Shown here piece after piece: positions 10,243-20,322 of a DNA stretch of 32,723 bases (the stretch's first letter is position 1; each line of letters begins with the position of its first letter). The DNA comes from Paludibacter propionicigenes (lineage in GTDB: Bacteria; Bacteroidota; Bacteroidia; Bacteroidales; JAIFNL01), in contig DYNA01000033.1 of NCBI GenBank assembly GCA_020721325.1, forward strand, positions 1 to 32,723, read 5' to 3'. A model generated the notes under the pieces. The model searched no databases, was not told the origin of the DNA, and saw only the letters and a list, made by a program, of their open reading frames with translations. A program made the translations under genes and the position numbers.

Positions 10243-11010
10243 TTAAATTTCCAAAATTTCTTCTTTTTTAAGCCAACCTTGTTTTCCATCTGCAATTTTT
10301 ATTTGAGTCCATTCGCCCACATTTTCAAGCATTTGAACTTTTGTTCCTTCATGCAAAGGAAAAATATTGGTACCGTTTTCCGAAGGAGAACTTTTAACGG
10401 TTACCGTTGTTTCATAAATAATGGCGTATTTTATTTTCACTTGCAATTGAAACTGTTTTCGAGCCGAAAGAAATGCTATTAAACTAAAAAACAGAAAGAT
10501 AAATCCTAAATAGAAAGCTGTTTTTCTTAAATTAATATTTTTAACAAAAAAATATATTCCGGCTAAAACAAATGCCAATGCAAACCAAATTAAACTTAAA
10601 TAACCCCAAACATCGAAATGAAAAATGCCCACAAAAGCATTAGCCCACGCCCTTAAAAAAAACGCTGGCACAATATCTATCTTATCTATTATCAATTTGT
10701 TAGCCATTTCAAGATTGTATCGGGCATCGTCAAAAGAAGGTTGCAATTTAAGTGCTTTTTCGTAATTGAGTATCGACAAAGCAATTTTGTCTGATTTGTA
10801 GTAAGCATTTGCCAAATTGTAGTGCAATTCGGGCGAAATGTAACCCAATTTGAGAATAGAATTATAGGTTTTAATAGCCGCGTCGTATTTTTTTTCTTTA
10901 TAAGCCTTGTTTGCTATTTTTATCGAGTCTTGCAAGGCTTCATTGGCATAAATTTGCCCAAAAAACATTAAAATAATAGAAAAAACAACTATTTTTTTCA
11001 TTTTTTTCAT
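10243..11010 (-). CDS. batE: BatE: TPR plus C-terminal SH3-like domain membrane protein
   Basis: Signal peptide, TPR (AIKTYNSILKLGYISPELHYNLANAYYKSDKIALSILNYEKAL), two TM segments, SH3-like ...TVKSSPSENGTNIFPLHEGTKVQML...GWLKKEEI; located in the Bat cluster. Confidence 0.85.
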   Translation of the reverse strand: MKKMKKIVVFSIILMFFGQIYANEALQDSIKIANKAYKEKKYDAAIKTYNSILKLGYISPELHYNLANAYYKSDKIALSILNYEKALKLQPSFDDARYNLEMANKLIIDKIDIVPAFFLRAWANAFVGIFHFDVWGYLSLIWFALAFVLAGIYFFVKNINLRKTAFYLGFIFLFFSLIAFLSARKQFQLQVKIKYAIIYETTVTVKSSPSENGTNIFPLHEGTKVQMLENVGEWTQIKIADGKQGWLKKEEILEI

Positions 11011-11058
11011 TTTATAAAAAAATTGTTATTGAATTTTTATATTTAAAATACCAAAAAA

Positions 11059-11526
11059 TTATTTTTTTAACTTTAAATAAATTTCGGCGCAAGCCATCGA
11101 ATCTGCCAAAGCGTCATGATGATTTTTTAACCGTATTTTGTAAAAATCACACGCATTTGATAAACTCATTTTGCTCATGATATAAGTACAATCGTATTGA
11201 AAATCAGGAATTTCCATGTTGTAAAAACCCAGTGTTTTGCGCAAGCAATCCATATCAAAAGCTGCATTGTGAGCTACTAATTTTTTGCCGCTAATCAAAG
11301 GAAAAATTTCTTTCCAAATTTCAGGAAAGAAAGGGGCATTGCGCGTATCGGAAGCCCTTATTCCATGAATTTGTGTATTTCGATAAAAGTATTCATTTTC
11401 AGGAGGTTGCACCAATTGAGAATAAGTATTAACAATTTTAGAATTTTCTACAAAAACCAATCCTATTTGGCAAATACTCCATCTTTTTCCTTGAGCGGTT
11501 TCTACATCGAGAGCTACAAAATTCAT
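11059..11526 (-). CDS. 3'-5' exonuclease (DnaQ-like DEDD)
   Basis: MNFVALDVETAQGKRWSICQIG (ExoI DxE), KLVAHNAAFDMDCL (ExoII), NHHDALADSMACAEIY (ExoIII HxAxxD). Confidence 0.93.
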   Translation of the reverse strand: MNFVALDVETAQGKRWSICQIGLVFVENSKIVNTYSQLVQPPENEYFYRNTQIHGIRASDTRNAPFFPEIWKEIFPLISGKKLVAHNAAFDMDCLRKTLGFYNMEIPDFQYDCTYIMSKMSLSNACDFYKIRLKNHHDALADSMACAEIYLKLKK

Positions 11527-11541
11527 TTTCAGATGATTAAG

Positions 11542-13332
11542 TTAAATAAATTGTTCCATGCCTTGTATGGTATCGCCCGCATTTTTATACACAGCTTGCA
11601 TATCGGCTTGTCCGGCAGGTGCGTATTTGGCATATTCACACGCATCAAGAACGGAAATGAATTTTGAAGAAAGCTCATTACTAACTTTTTTTGTGCTAAA
11701 TGTGTCCAGAATGGTATCGCGAGTGAGTTGCGAGGGAGGAATATTGAGTTTATCGCTCACATAACCCCACATTGCACGCAAAATTTCATCGTAAAAAGGC
11801 TCTTTTTTGTTCTCTTCTAAATATTTTTTAGCCAATTTTAATCTTTTTTCCGAAATTTTATGCGCTTTTCTGTTTTTTACACTCACAATATCCGAATTTT
11901 GTTTAATTTGTTTGCGTTTTAAAACAAATACAATTCCAAAAACAAATAAAATTAAAATGTATGCGAAATAAAAATTAAGCGTACCAAAAAAAGTATTACC
12001 GGATTTTACCAATTCAAATTGATTTTCTTTGATGTGTCTAATATCGTTACCCATGAGTTGAATATCTTTCTTTGTAAAACTCACAGCATTCTGATTTCCA
12101 GTGCCATCTTCGTCCGATTTTTCAATTTTAAAATGAAATTCTTCCGATTTTTTGGTTACATAAATTCCTTTTTGTGGGTCAAAATACGAAAACTCAATAG
12201 CTGGAATGGTAAATTCACCTCCAACGCGAGGAATTACAACGTATTCTATTGTAGTTGAACCTTTTGCACCGTCCACAGTGTTTTTAATATTGCTATTTAC
12301 TTGTGGGTCATAAACTTCAAAATCGGGCGGAAAATTAACTTTCAAAGGGTCGATAAGCTTCAAATTGCCACTACCCGAAATGCTAATTGTCAATTTGGCA
12401 GCATCATTTGCTTTCAATTCCGTTTTATCAAATTTTGCCGAAAATTCAAAATTTCCAACAGCTCCATTAAAGCTTGCCGGTTTTCCTTCTGGTAAAGGTT
12501 TAACAATCAGATTTTTAACTTGGCTTTTCAATTTAACAATAACATCATCGTAAACCGCTCCCCAAATTGAGCGGCGGTCGATTACTTTTCGTACAATTGC
12601 CTCAATTTGAACGGGTTCAATGTTTATAGTGCCACTTTGTTGTGGAAACAAAAGCGATTTGTGAATTACCCCCATATCATATACTTTACCGTTGTAATTG
12701 GCTCTTTGCAACTGAATATTGTTGGCAGTTGGTATTTCTTGCGACCAAAAACCTTGATACGATGGAAGTTTGATATCGTTAAAACCCCGCAGAGTTTCGC
12801 GTGTATAAATTTGAACGCTGGCAACAAGGTGTTCTCCTTGATACACAGAGTTTTTACTTAAATTTAGGGTTACAAAAACATCTCCGGTTTCAGTTGTTGA
12901 AGTATTTGTTTGATTTGAATTTCCCGAATTTGAATTATTATTATTTCCGGCAGTAGAACCGCTAACAACCTCAATAGTAACGGGTTCTGTTTTGTAAACT
13001 TTTCCATCTACGGTAATTTGAGCCGAACCAATGGTAAATTTTCCGGTTTTTTTTGGCATCATAAAATACACGTAAGAGTTTTCAAAATTTTGAGTAGTCT
13101 TACCGTTAATAAATTGATAACTACTTGAGGTTGAAGTACTCGGACCGGAATAGTTAAAAGTACTCAAATCGGGAGCTTTAAATGCTGAACCTTGAGCATT
13201 TACGGCAAAAGTGAGTCTAAATTGCTCATTTAGTTCCACCACTTGATTTACTCTGGTAACAAATTTTACTTCTTGCGACCAGATTGAAAAACTTTGTAAA
13301 CAAATGATTATGAATAAAATCGTTTTTTTCAT
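11542..13332 (-). CDS. batD: BatD protein
   Basis: Signal peptide, large BatD-like beta-rich region (VNQVVELNEQFRLTFAVNAQGSAFKAPDLSTF...), C-terminal TM and cytosolic domain; operon context. Start set at MKKTILFIIICLQ (13332). Confidence 0.88.
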   Translation of the reverse strand: MKKTILFIIICLQSFSIWSQEVKFVTRVNQVVELNEQFRLTFAVNAQGSAFKAPDLSTFNYSGPSTSTSSSYQFINGKTTQNFENSYVYFMMPKKTGKFTIGSAQITVDGKVYKTEPVTIEVVSGSTAGNNNNSNSGNSNQTNTSTTETGDVFVTLNLSKNSVYQGEHLVASVQIYTRETLRGFNDIKLPSYQGFWSQEIPTANNIQLQRANYNGKVYDMGVIHKSLLFPQQSGTINIEPVQIEAIVRKVIDRRSIWGAVYDDVIVKLKSQVKNLIVKPLPEGKPASFNGAVGNFEFSAKFDKTELKANDAAKLTISISGSGNLKLIDPLKVNFPPDFEVYDPQVNSNIKNTVDGAKGSTTIEYVVIPRVGGEFTIPAIEFSYFDPQKGIYVTKKSEEFHFKIEKSDEDGTGNQNAVSFTKKDIQLMGNDIRHIKENQFELVKSGNTFFGTLNFYFAYILILFVFGIVFVLKRKQIKQNSDIVSVKNRKAHKISEKRLKLAKKYLEENKKEPFYDEILRAMWGYVSDKLNIPPSQLTRDTILDTFSTKKVSNELSSKFISVLDACEYAKYAPAGQADMQAVYKNAGDTIQGMEQFI

Positions 13333-13377
13333 ACTTAAAATTTCATTTTTCTTGAAAATAAATTTAATACCCAAATT

Positions 13378-14364
13378 TTACCAATCTTTTTCAGCTTTTA
13401 CTTTGGCTTTTTTTGCATTTTGTTCTTTCAATTTTTGCTGAAGTACTTTTTCATCATTTTCGAGGGCTTCCAAAATATGTTTTGCATCTTCCTTTGATAT
13501 TTTTTGTACAACCGGTTTTTCTTGGCTATCGGGCGTACCATCGTTGTCAGAATCGGTGTCGCGATAATCGGGAATGCCGTCTTTATCAGTATCTTTCGGA
13601 TTTTCAGGTTTTTCGCCTGCTTCTTGATTGTCTGGAATGCCGTCATTATCAGAATCTTGGTCTTTGTAGTCGGGTGTTCCGTCCTTATCTGTATCGCGCG
13701 GTTTGCTTGGATTGCTTCCCTTTTCGGTTTTATCTGGAATACCATCGCCATCTTGGTCATTTTCGTTTTTATTCTGGTTATTTTTGTCGTTATTTTTATC
13801 GTTTTTATTTTTATCGTTTTTATTTTTGTTTTGCTCTTTATTTTTGTCGTTTTTATCGTCTTTGTTTTCGTCGCCTTCACCGTTTTTATTCTGTTGTTGT
13901 TGATTTTGTTGCTCTTGTTTCAACATTTTTTGAGCGTAAGCCAAATTATAACGGGTATTTTCATCGTTCGGATTTCGGCGCAAAGCCTGTTTGTAGGCGT
14001 CAATACTTTCGGCATATTTTTTTTGTTTCAAAAGTGAATTTCCTTTGTTGTGAAACACTTTTGCCAAATCTTGATTGGTAATGTTCTTATTTTCAGTATA
14101 TTTTCCAAATTCTGACGCCAAATTTGTAAAAATAGAATCGGCTTGAGCATATTTTTTTTGTTTATAAAGAGCATTTGCCAAATTAAATTTTGCCTCAAAC
14201 GAGTTTTCATTTTTATTCAAAGCTTTTAAATAATTTGTTTCGGCATTTACAAAATTATTTTCTTTATAAAATTCGTTTCCTTCTCTTACCATTTTTCTTT
14301 CGCTTTGCGCAAAAAAATTGGTAATGTAAAAAAATAAAAACAAAAATAATATGTTTTTTTTCAT
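13378..14364 (-). CDS. batC: BatC-like TPR protein with Asn/Lys-rich linker and thrombospondin type-3-like repeats
   Basis: TPRs, N/K/D-rich linker, [22 protein letters not shown] repeats, then a BatC-like tail [39 protein letters not shown]; between batD and batB. Confidence 0.85.
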   Translation of the reverse strand: MKKNILFLFLFFYITNFFAQSERKMVREGNEFYKENNFVNAETNYLKALNKNENSFEAKFNLANALYKQKKYAQADSIFTNLASEFGKYTENKNITNQDLAKVFHNKGNSLLKQKKYAESIDAYKQALRRNPNDENTRYNLAYAQKMLKQEQQNQQQQNKNGEGDENKDDKNDKNKEQNKNKNDKNKNDKNNDKNNQNKNENDQDGDGIPDKTEKGSNPSKPRDTDKDGTPDYKDQDSDNDGIPDNQEAGEKPENPKDTDKDGIPDYRDTDSDNDGTPDSQEKPVVQKISKEDAKHILEALENDEKVLQQKLKEQNAKKAKVKAEKDW

Positions 14365-14403
14365 AACTAAATAACCCTTTTTTTTTGTAAAAAAAATAAA
14401 AAA

Positions 14404-14952
14404 TTATATTCTAACAATAGAAACCAATCGTTTTTTATAATATTCGCTTTCGCTGAGTTTTGTAATAATTATTCCACCGTTTTTGCTGCGAGTAGAAGCA
14501 TGAATGAACTCAATATCATTGTTTTCGGTTGAAATAATAATAGCAACATGTCCAATGGGACGTTTGGAAGGATTTCCTCCGGCAAAAACCATTACATCGC
14601 CCACACCACAATTTTCCCTTGAAACTTTATTTTCCATTTTCGCAAAATCGCGAGACGAACGCGGAAGTTTTACGCCAAAATTCAAATAAACAAAATTTAC
14701 AAAACCCGAACAATCGAAACCCGTAGTAGGAGACATGCCTCCATAACGGTAACGTGTGCCTAAAAATTTCTTGGCAAAACGAACTACACTGTCATTTCTC
14801 ATTTTATTCAATTCGTTGTGCAAAATTTGCTTAGAATTAAATTCGGGCGAAACAGTATTTTTAGCTATTATATTTAGAGTATCTATTTGTGCATGAGATA
14901 CTTTTATTAATAAAGCAGCCGAAACGAGTGTAGTAATAAAATATTTTAGCAT
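14404..14952 (-). CDS. NlpC/P60 family (C40) cell-wall peptidase
   Basis: Signal peptide; GFDCSGFVNFVYLNFGVKLPRSSRDFA (catalytic Cys), GDVMVFAGG, GHVAIII (catalytic His), FIHAST. Confidence 0.93.
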   Translation of the reverse strand: MLKYFITTLVSAALLIKVSHAQIDTLNIIAKNTVSPEFNSKQILHNELNKMRNDSVVRFAKKFLGTRYRYGGMSPTTGFDCSGFVNFVYLNFGVKLPRSSRDFAKMENKVSRENCGVGDVMVFAGGNPSKRPIGHVAIIISTENNDIEFIHASTRSKNGGIIITKLSESEYYKKRLVSIVRI

Positions 14953-14996
14953 ATCTTTAATTTTTTTTAGGTTTGAATTATTTTTTACCGAAAAAA

Positions 14997-16028
14997 TTAT
15001 TCAAACAAATTAATATTTTTAGTTAATTTATTCTTTCTTTCCAAAACAAAAAAGTCAAAAACCAAAATAAACAAAACAATACCTAATAAATATTGAAAAC
15101 GCTCTTCATAATCTTCAAAAATACTCGATTCTATTTCTGTTTTCTCCAGATTTTCAATCTCTTCGTAAATTAAATCCAAGCCTGTGGTTGAATTATTGGC
15201 TCGTACATATACACCGTTGCTTTCAAGAGCTATCTGTTTCAATATCTGCTCATTAAGCTTCGACATAACAATACTGCCGTTGTCATCTTTTTTAAACTCC
15301 GATGAACCTTCGGCTATAGGAATGGGCTGAGGTTTTGGACTTCCCATGCCTATTGTATAAATCTTAATACCTTGTTCTTTAGCTTGTTGCGCAGCCTCAA
15401 TAGCATTTTGTTCATGGTCTTCGCCGTCTGTAATAATTATTATGGCTTTTGTTCTATCTTCTTGGCTCGAAAAAGACTTGGAAGCCAATTCTATGGCTGA
15501 GGCTATGTTTGTTCCTTGTTTTGGTACTATGTTGGTAGTTAAGGTTTTAAGGAACATTTTGGTTGCTCTGTAATCGGTTGTAATAGGAACTTGCACATAG
15601 GCATCGCCGGCAAAAACTATCAAACCGATTTTATCGTTTTTAAGTTTATCGACCAATTTAGAAATGGCTCTTTTTGAGGCACTTAACCTATTTGGTTTAA
15701 TATCTTCCGAAAGCATACTGTTGGAAACATCAAGGGCAATCATTATTTCTATGCCTTGCCGTTTTACTTCTTTTAATTTAGAACCAAATTGCGGCTGAGC
15801 TAAAGCTAAAACAAGTAAAAACAGAGCAAATAATACAAAAGCAAATTTTACTTTTGGTCGATTTTCTGAAAAATCGGGCATTAAGTCCAAAAGCACTTGA
15901 AAATCGCCTAAACGGTTAAATGCTTTTCTTTTAGCTCTTTGTGCATACCAAAACAATAATAAAAGCAATGGAATAACAGCTAAAAAATAAAGTATTTCTG
16001 TATTTTCAAATCGAAAAATATTATTCAT
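14997..16028 (-). CDS. batB: BatB: VWA-domain membrane protein
   Basis: MIDAS DVSNSML; IIIITDGEDHEQNA; N-terminal TM pair and C-terminal TM; follows BatA. Confidence 0.9.
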   Translation of the reverse strand: MNNIFRFENTEILYFLAVIPLLLLLFWYAQRAKRKAFNRLGDFQVLLDLMPDFSENRPKVKFAFVLFALFLLVLALAQPQFGSKLKEVKRQGIEIMIALDVSNSMLSEDIKPNRLSASKRAISKLVDKLKNDKIGLIVFAGDAYVQVPITTDYRATKMFLKTLTTNIVPKQGTNIASAIELASKSFSSQEDRTKAIIIITDGEDHEQNAIEAAQQAKEQGIKIYTIGMGSPKPQPIPIAEGSSEFKKDDNGSIVMSKLNEQILKQIALESNGVYVRANNSTTGLDLIYEEIENLEKTEIESSIFEDYEERFQYLLGIVLFILVFDFFVLERKNKLTKNINLFE

Positions 16029-16096
16029 TTTATTCTTTTATATAAAAAATAAATTCTGATTATTTTTAAAAATATTTTATAAAAAAATAGAGTTTA

Positions 16097-17098
16097 TTAA
16101 GGAATACTTCTTAAAATTGTATTTCTTAAAACTATTTCTAAAATTAAAATAAAAAATCCAATGAAAGCAAAAATAAAAAATTCTTCTTTAATATTACTAA
16201 ATTCTTTCACATCAATTTTAGACTTTTCGAGTTTATCAATTTCTTGATAAATTTCGGTCAAACTTTTGGTTGAAGTGGCTCTAAAATACTTTCCATCAGT
16301 TATTTGAGAAATTTCTTTCAGCGTTTTTTCGTCAATTTTAACTTCTACTTGTTGGTACTGAATACCAAAAGGGGTTTGGAAAGGATAAGGTGCTGTGCCA
16401 ATGGTTCCTACGCCAATTGTATAAACTCTAATGCCAAAAGTTCGGGCTATATCGGCTGCCGAAAGCGGAGCTACGTCGCCACGATTGTTTTCGCCATCGG
16501 TAAGTAAAATTACCACTTTACTTAATGCTTCACTGTCTTTAAGTCTATTTACAGCATTTGCTAAACCCATTCCAATTGCAGTACCATCTTCAATAATTCC
16601 GCTTTCTACATTTTTTAGCAGATTAATTAATATGGCATGGTCATTGGTAAGCGGACATTGGGTAAAACTTTCGCCACTAAAAACCACTAACCCCATTCGG
16701 TCTAATTCTCTATCAGAGATAAAGTTAATAGCTACATTTTTAGCTGCTTCCAGCCGATTGGGGCGTAAATCTTCGGCTAACATACTGCTCGAAATGTCCA
16801 ATGCTAAAACAATATCAATGCCTTCGGTAGTTTCTTTTTTCCAGTTGTCGAACGATTGTGGACGTGCAAGAGCAAAAATGAGCAACGATACTGCAAAAAT
16901 GCGCAATACGAAGAGTAAATGCCTTAAATAATATTTATAACTTCGAGGCATCTGCTCAAAAATTTCGATATTGGAAAAGCGTATTGAGGGTCTTAAACTG
17001 GATTGTTTGAAGTAATAGTAAACAATCATTGGTATTAAGACCATTAAAAAATAGAATAGTTCAGGATTTGCAAAGGTTATTTTATTCCAAAAATCCAT
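16097..17098 (-). CDS. batA: BatA: VWA-domain membrane protein
   Basis: MIDAS LALDISSSMLAEDLRPNRLEAAK; VVILLTDGENNRGDV; TM layout; operon order. Confidence 0.92.
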   Translation of the reverse strand: MDFWNKITFANPELFYFLMVLIPMIVYYYFKQSSLRPSIRFSNIEIFEQMPRSYKYYLRHLLFVLRIFAVSLLIFALARPQSFDNWKKETTEGIDIVLALDISSSMLAEDLRPNRLEAAKNVAINFISDRELDRMGLVVFSGESFTQCPLTNDHAILINLLKNVESGIIEDGTAIGMGLANAVNRLKDSEALSKVVILLTDGENNRGDVAPLSAADIARTFGIRVYTIGVGTIGTAPYPFQTPFGIQYQQVEVKIDEKTLKEISQITDGKYFRATSTKSLTEIYQEIDKLEKSKIDVKEFSNIKEEFFIFAFIGFFILILEIVLRNTILRSIP

Positions 17099-17144
17099 TT
17101 TTATTTTCCTTTTTTTTCGTTAGTTTCAATTTTATTATAAAAAA

Positions 17145-18113
17145 TTATACATTTTGAGTTTTTACATTTTCAGAAATCTGCACTGATTCTTTGGTTTGCT
17201 GAACAAAATTGAGTGTTTTGGCAAAAGCCAAATCGTTTTCATCGGGCAAAGGTTCTGATTTTGCAAATTTGGCTAAATCTGCGAAAGTAAAAATTTGACT
17301 AAGCTCTATAATTCGTTCATTTTCAATTGATTTACTTTGTTTGCATGATTCAATTATTTCGGAACTTGTTTGCTCACCCGTGCTAATTACAAATCTTACT
17401 TCGATGTACCAGCGTAAAATATCAGTTAATTCGGTATAATACTGCTTTACTTTTCCGTTTTGCCAAAGTTTTTCTGTTTTTAGTTTTTCCAATTTTTCTA
17501 TGGCTAAAATATGTGGTGGAATTTTCTTTTCCGGTTTTATTTTTTCTATTTCAGTTGGCTTTTTACGCCAATATTTTAAATACAAAACCATTAAAATAAC
17601 TCCTGCAAGCAGTAAAAAAACACTCAAAATCCAATATTTGTACTCAGCGATAAACTCTCTGAAAGTCAATGGAGTATCATAAACCGAATGAATATCTTTA
17701 AGTGATTTTTCGGTAGTATCAACTGCTATGGTTTGTACATTTAAAAGTAGCTCTTTGGTTTTTAAACTGTCTTTTCCGTTGAGTAAAAATACGAAGGGTT
17801 TTATAACGTATTGACCTGAATCAAAAGAAGTTACTTTAATTATTTGCGAAAGTAAAAAGCGTTGGTTTCCTTTGGTAAATGTAGTATCAATTTGACCGGT
17901 TTCAACTATTTCAATGTATTTATTTACAGAATCTTGTAAAATTGGGAAAAGTATGGTTTCGCTCGCCGAAACATCAGCTTTTAAAATGATTTCGGTTTGC
18001 TGCCCAATTACAATTTTTTTGTTTTTCAGCTCTACTTCAACTTTTGTATTTTGCGCATTTGCATTATAAAAAACAAAAATTAAGAAGATAAAAAATAGAT
18101 ATTTTTTCACCAT
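17145..18113 (-). CDS. BatD-like / DUF4381-like membrane protein of the Bat cluster
   Basis: Signal peptide, beta-rich N-terminus (VEVELKNKKIVIGQQTEIILKADV), central TM, cytosolic tail YYTELTDILRWYIEVRF; between DUF58 and BatA genes. Confidence 0.75.
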   Translation of the reverse strand: MVKKYLFFIFLIFVFYNANAQNTKVEVELKNKKIVIGQQTEIILKADVSASETILFPILQDSVNKYIEIVETGQIDTTFTKGNQRFLLSQIIKVTSFDSGQYVIKPFVFLLNGKDSLKTKELLLNVQTIAVDTTEKSLKDIHSVYDTPLTFREFIAEYKYWILSVFLLLAGVILMVLYLKYWRKKPTEIEKIKPEKKIPPHILAIEKLEKLKTEKLWQNGKVKQYYTELTDILRWYIEVRFVISTGEQTSSEIIESCKQSKSIENERIIELSQIFTFADLAKFAKSEPLPDENDLAFAKTLNFVQQTKESVQISENVKTQNV

Positions 18114-18125
18114 TTTTTTTAGTTT

Positions 18126-18995
18126 CTATCGGCTTTTAAACATTTTTATTAAAGGCTTTACATAGTCTTTGTCGGTAATTAATTCGGTAAAATTAATTCC
18201 TAACTTTTTCAAAAGCACCTCTAATTGTTCTTTTTCTTTAAGTTTCTGTTTTTTAAAGGTTTTCCGAACATTAGAGTCTGAAGTATCAATCCAAACATAT
18301 CTATCGGTTTCTGCATCTTTAAATTTTAAAAAACCAGAATCGGGCAATTCGATTTCAGTGTTATCTTTAATATTTAAAGCAATTAAATCGTGCTTGTAAC
18401 TCGCAATTTGTAAGGCTTTTTCATAATTTTTATCTATAAAATCCGAAATTAAAAAAGCAGTACAACGTTTTTTAATTACATTGGTAAAATATTTCAAACC
18501 TTCGGTTAAGTTTGTGCCTTTATTTTGAGGTTCAAAATTTAATAATTCCCTGATAATATGCAATATATGACTTCTTCCCTTTTTGGGAGGAATGAATTTT
18601 TCAATTTTATCGGTAAAAAAAATGACCCCAACTTTATCGTTGTTTTGAATGGCAGAAAATGACAAAGTGGCAGCTACTTCTGTAATTAGGTCGCGTTTTG
18701 ATTTCATACGCGTTCCAAATTTGCCGGAAGTGCTTAAATCAATTAGCAAAACGACTGTCATTTCGCGCTCTTCCTCAAAAATCTTCACAAAAGGACTTCC
18801 AAAACGCGCGGTAACATTCCAATCGATGTTGCGAATGTCATCACCGTATTGATATTCACGTACTTCGCTAAAAGTCATACCGCGACCTTTGAAAGCAGTA
18901 TGATACTCGCCCGCAAAAATTTCTCGCGAAAGCCCTCTGGTTTTAATTTCAATTTTACGAACTTTTTTTAATAATTCGCTTGCCTTATCAGCCAT
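18126..18995 (-). CDS. DUF58 domain protein
   Basis: HTAFKGRGMTFSEVREYQYGDDIRNIDWNVTARFGSPFVKIFEEEREMTVVLLIDLSTSG is a DUF58 signature. Confidence 0.95.
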   Translation of the reverse strand: MADKASELLKKVRKIEIKTRGLSREIFAGEYHTAFKGRGMTFSEVREYQYGDDIRNIDWNVTARFGSPFVKIFEEEREMTVVLLIDLSTSGKFGTRMKSKRDLITEVAATLSFSAIQNNDKVGVIFFTDKIEKFIPPKKGRSHILHIIRELLNFEPQNKGTNLTEGLKYFTNVIKKRCTAFLISDFIDKNYEKALQIASYKHDLIALNIKDNTEIELPDSGFLKFKDAETDRYVWIDTSDSNVRKTFKKQKLKEKEQLEVLLKKLGINFTELITDKDYVKPLIKMFKSR

Positions 18996-19080
18996 ATTCT
19001 TATTTCTTTTGTTTATTAAAATTTTTTTGTAATATTTTAATAAAAATACCGTAAAATTTTTTATAAAAAAAATAATAATG

Positions 19081-20073
19081 CTAAGGTACTTCTACAACAT
19101 TTAGAATTTCGCTGATGATTTCTTCTGTTGTAATATTCTCAGCCTCAGCTTCATAAGTTAAACCTATGCGGTGTCGCAAAACATCATGAGCAATTGCGCG
19201 AACATCTTCGGGCAGTACGTAACCTCTACGCTTAATGAATGCAAAGGCTTTAGCGGCTTTTGCCAAATTAATGCTTGCACGCGGAGAGCCACCGAAATTG
19301 ATTAAATCTTTAAATTTCTTTAATCCGTATTCTTCGGGATTTCGCGTTGCAAATACTATATCTACAATGTATTTCTGAATTTTTTCGTCCATGTAAACAT
19401 CTTTTACGGCTTCGCGCGCACGTAAAATGTCTTCTGCTTTTATAACTGCATTTGCTTTAGGAAAGTTTTTAAGTAAATTGGATTGTATAATAAGTTTTTC
19501 TTCCTCTTTTTTAGGATACGAAATAATTACTTTCAACATAAATCTATCTACTTGAGCCTCAGGCAGTGGGTAAGTACCTTCTTGCTCAATGGGGTTTTGA
19601 GTAGCCATAACTAAAAAAGGCTCTTGCAGCGGATAAGTTTCTTCGCCAATAGTAACTTGTTTTTCTTGCATGGCTTCTAAAAGAGCCGATTGAACTTTTG
19701 CCGGTGCGCGATTAATCTCATCGGCTAAAACAAAGTTGGTAAAAATAGGTCCTTTTTTTACCACAAATTCTTCTTTTTTTTGCGAATAAATAAGTGTTCC
19801 TAAAAGGTCGGCAGGCAAAAGGTCTGGGGTAAATTGTATGCGACTGAAATGAACACTTATAGCCTGCGCAAGAGTATTGATAGCCAATGTTTTAGCTAAT
19901 CCGGGTACTCCTTCGAGCAAGATATGACCACCCGAAAGCAAACCAATTAAAAGGCTCTCTGTCAGATGCTTTTGTCCGATGATAACTTTATTCATCTCCA
20001 TGTTCAACATGTCCACAAAAGCACTTTCTTTTTGAATTTTTTCGTTTATTTCTCGAATATCTATATTCTCCAT
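19081..20073 (-). CDS. MoxR-family AAA+ ATPase
   Basis: GGHILLEGVPGLAKTLAINTLAQ (Walker A), VLADEINRAPAKVQSALLEAMQEKQVTIGEETYPL (Walker B), MATQNPIEQEGTYPLPEAQVDRFMLK. Confidence 0.97.
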   Translation of the reverse strand: MENIDIREINEKIQKESAFVDMLNMEMNKVIIGQKHLTESLLIGLLSGGHILLEGVPGLAKTLAINTLAQAISVHFSRIQFTPDLLPADLLGTLIYSQKKEEFVVKKGPIFTNFVLADEINRAPAKVQSALLEAMQEKQVTIGEETYPLQEPFLVMATQNPIEQEGTYPLPEAQVDRFMLKVIISYPKKEEEKLIIQSNLLKNFPKANAVIKAEDILRAREAVKDVYMDEKIQKYIVDIVFATRNPEEYGLKKFKDLINFGGSPRASINLAKAAKAFAFIKRRGYVLPEDVRAIAHDVLRHRIGLTYEAEAENITTEEIISEILNVVEVP

Positions 20074-20322
20074 TTTTAATTTTTTTGTTAAAATTTTTTA
20101 GTTTTCCAAAAAAAATTATATTTTGCCGTTTTTTTATAAACAAATGCAAAGATATGTTTTTTTATCTGCTCAAGCAAAAAACCAAACAACAAATGAATAT
20201 GGTTTTAACTTTTTTTAATTTTTTTCACAAAAAGATTATTTTGTATAAATGCGTAAATGTACTGTAAATAAACGAGAATAAAAAGTTTTTAACATTTTTA
20301 AAATAAAAAAATTTAAAAAAAT

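Noticed and set aside
13413-14081. Long ORFs on both strands over batC (13413..14081, 13428..13880, 13504..14037, 13703..13903)
   Set aside because: Translations are Arg/Tyr/Phe, Lys/Thr or Val/Ile low-complexity products of the repetitive batC linker read in other frames; no plausible domains.
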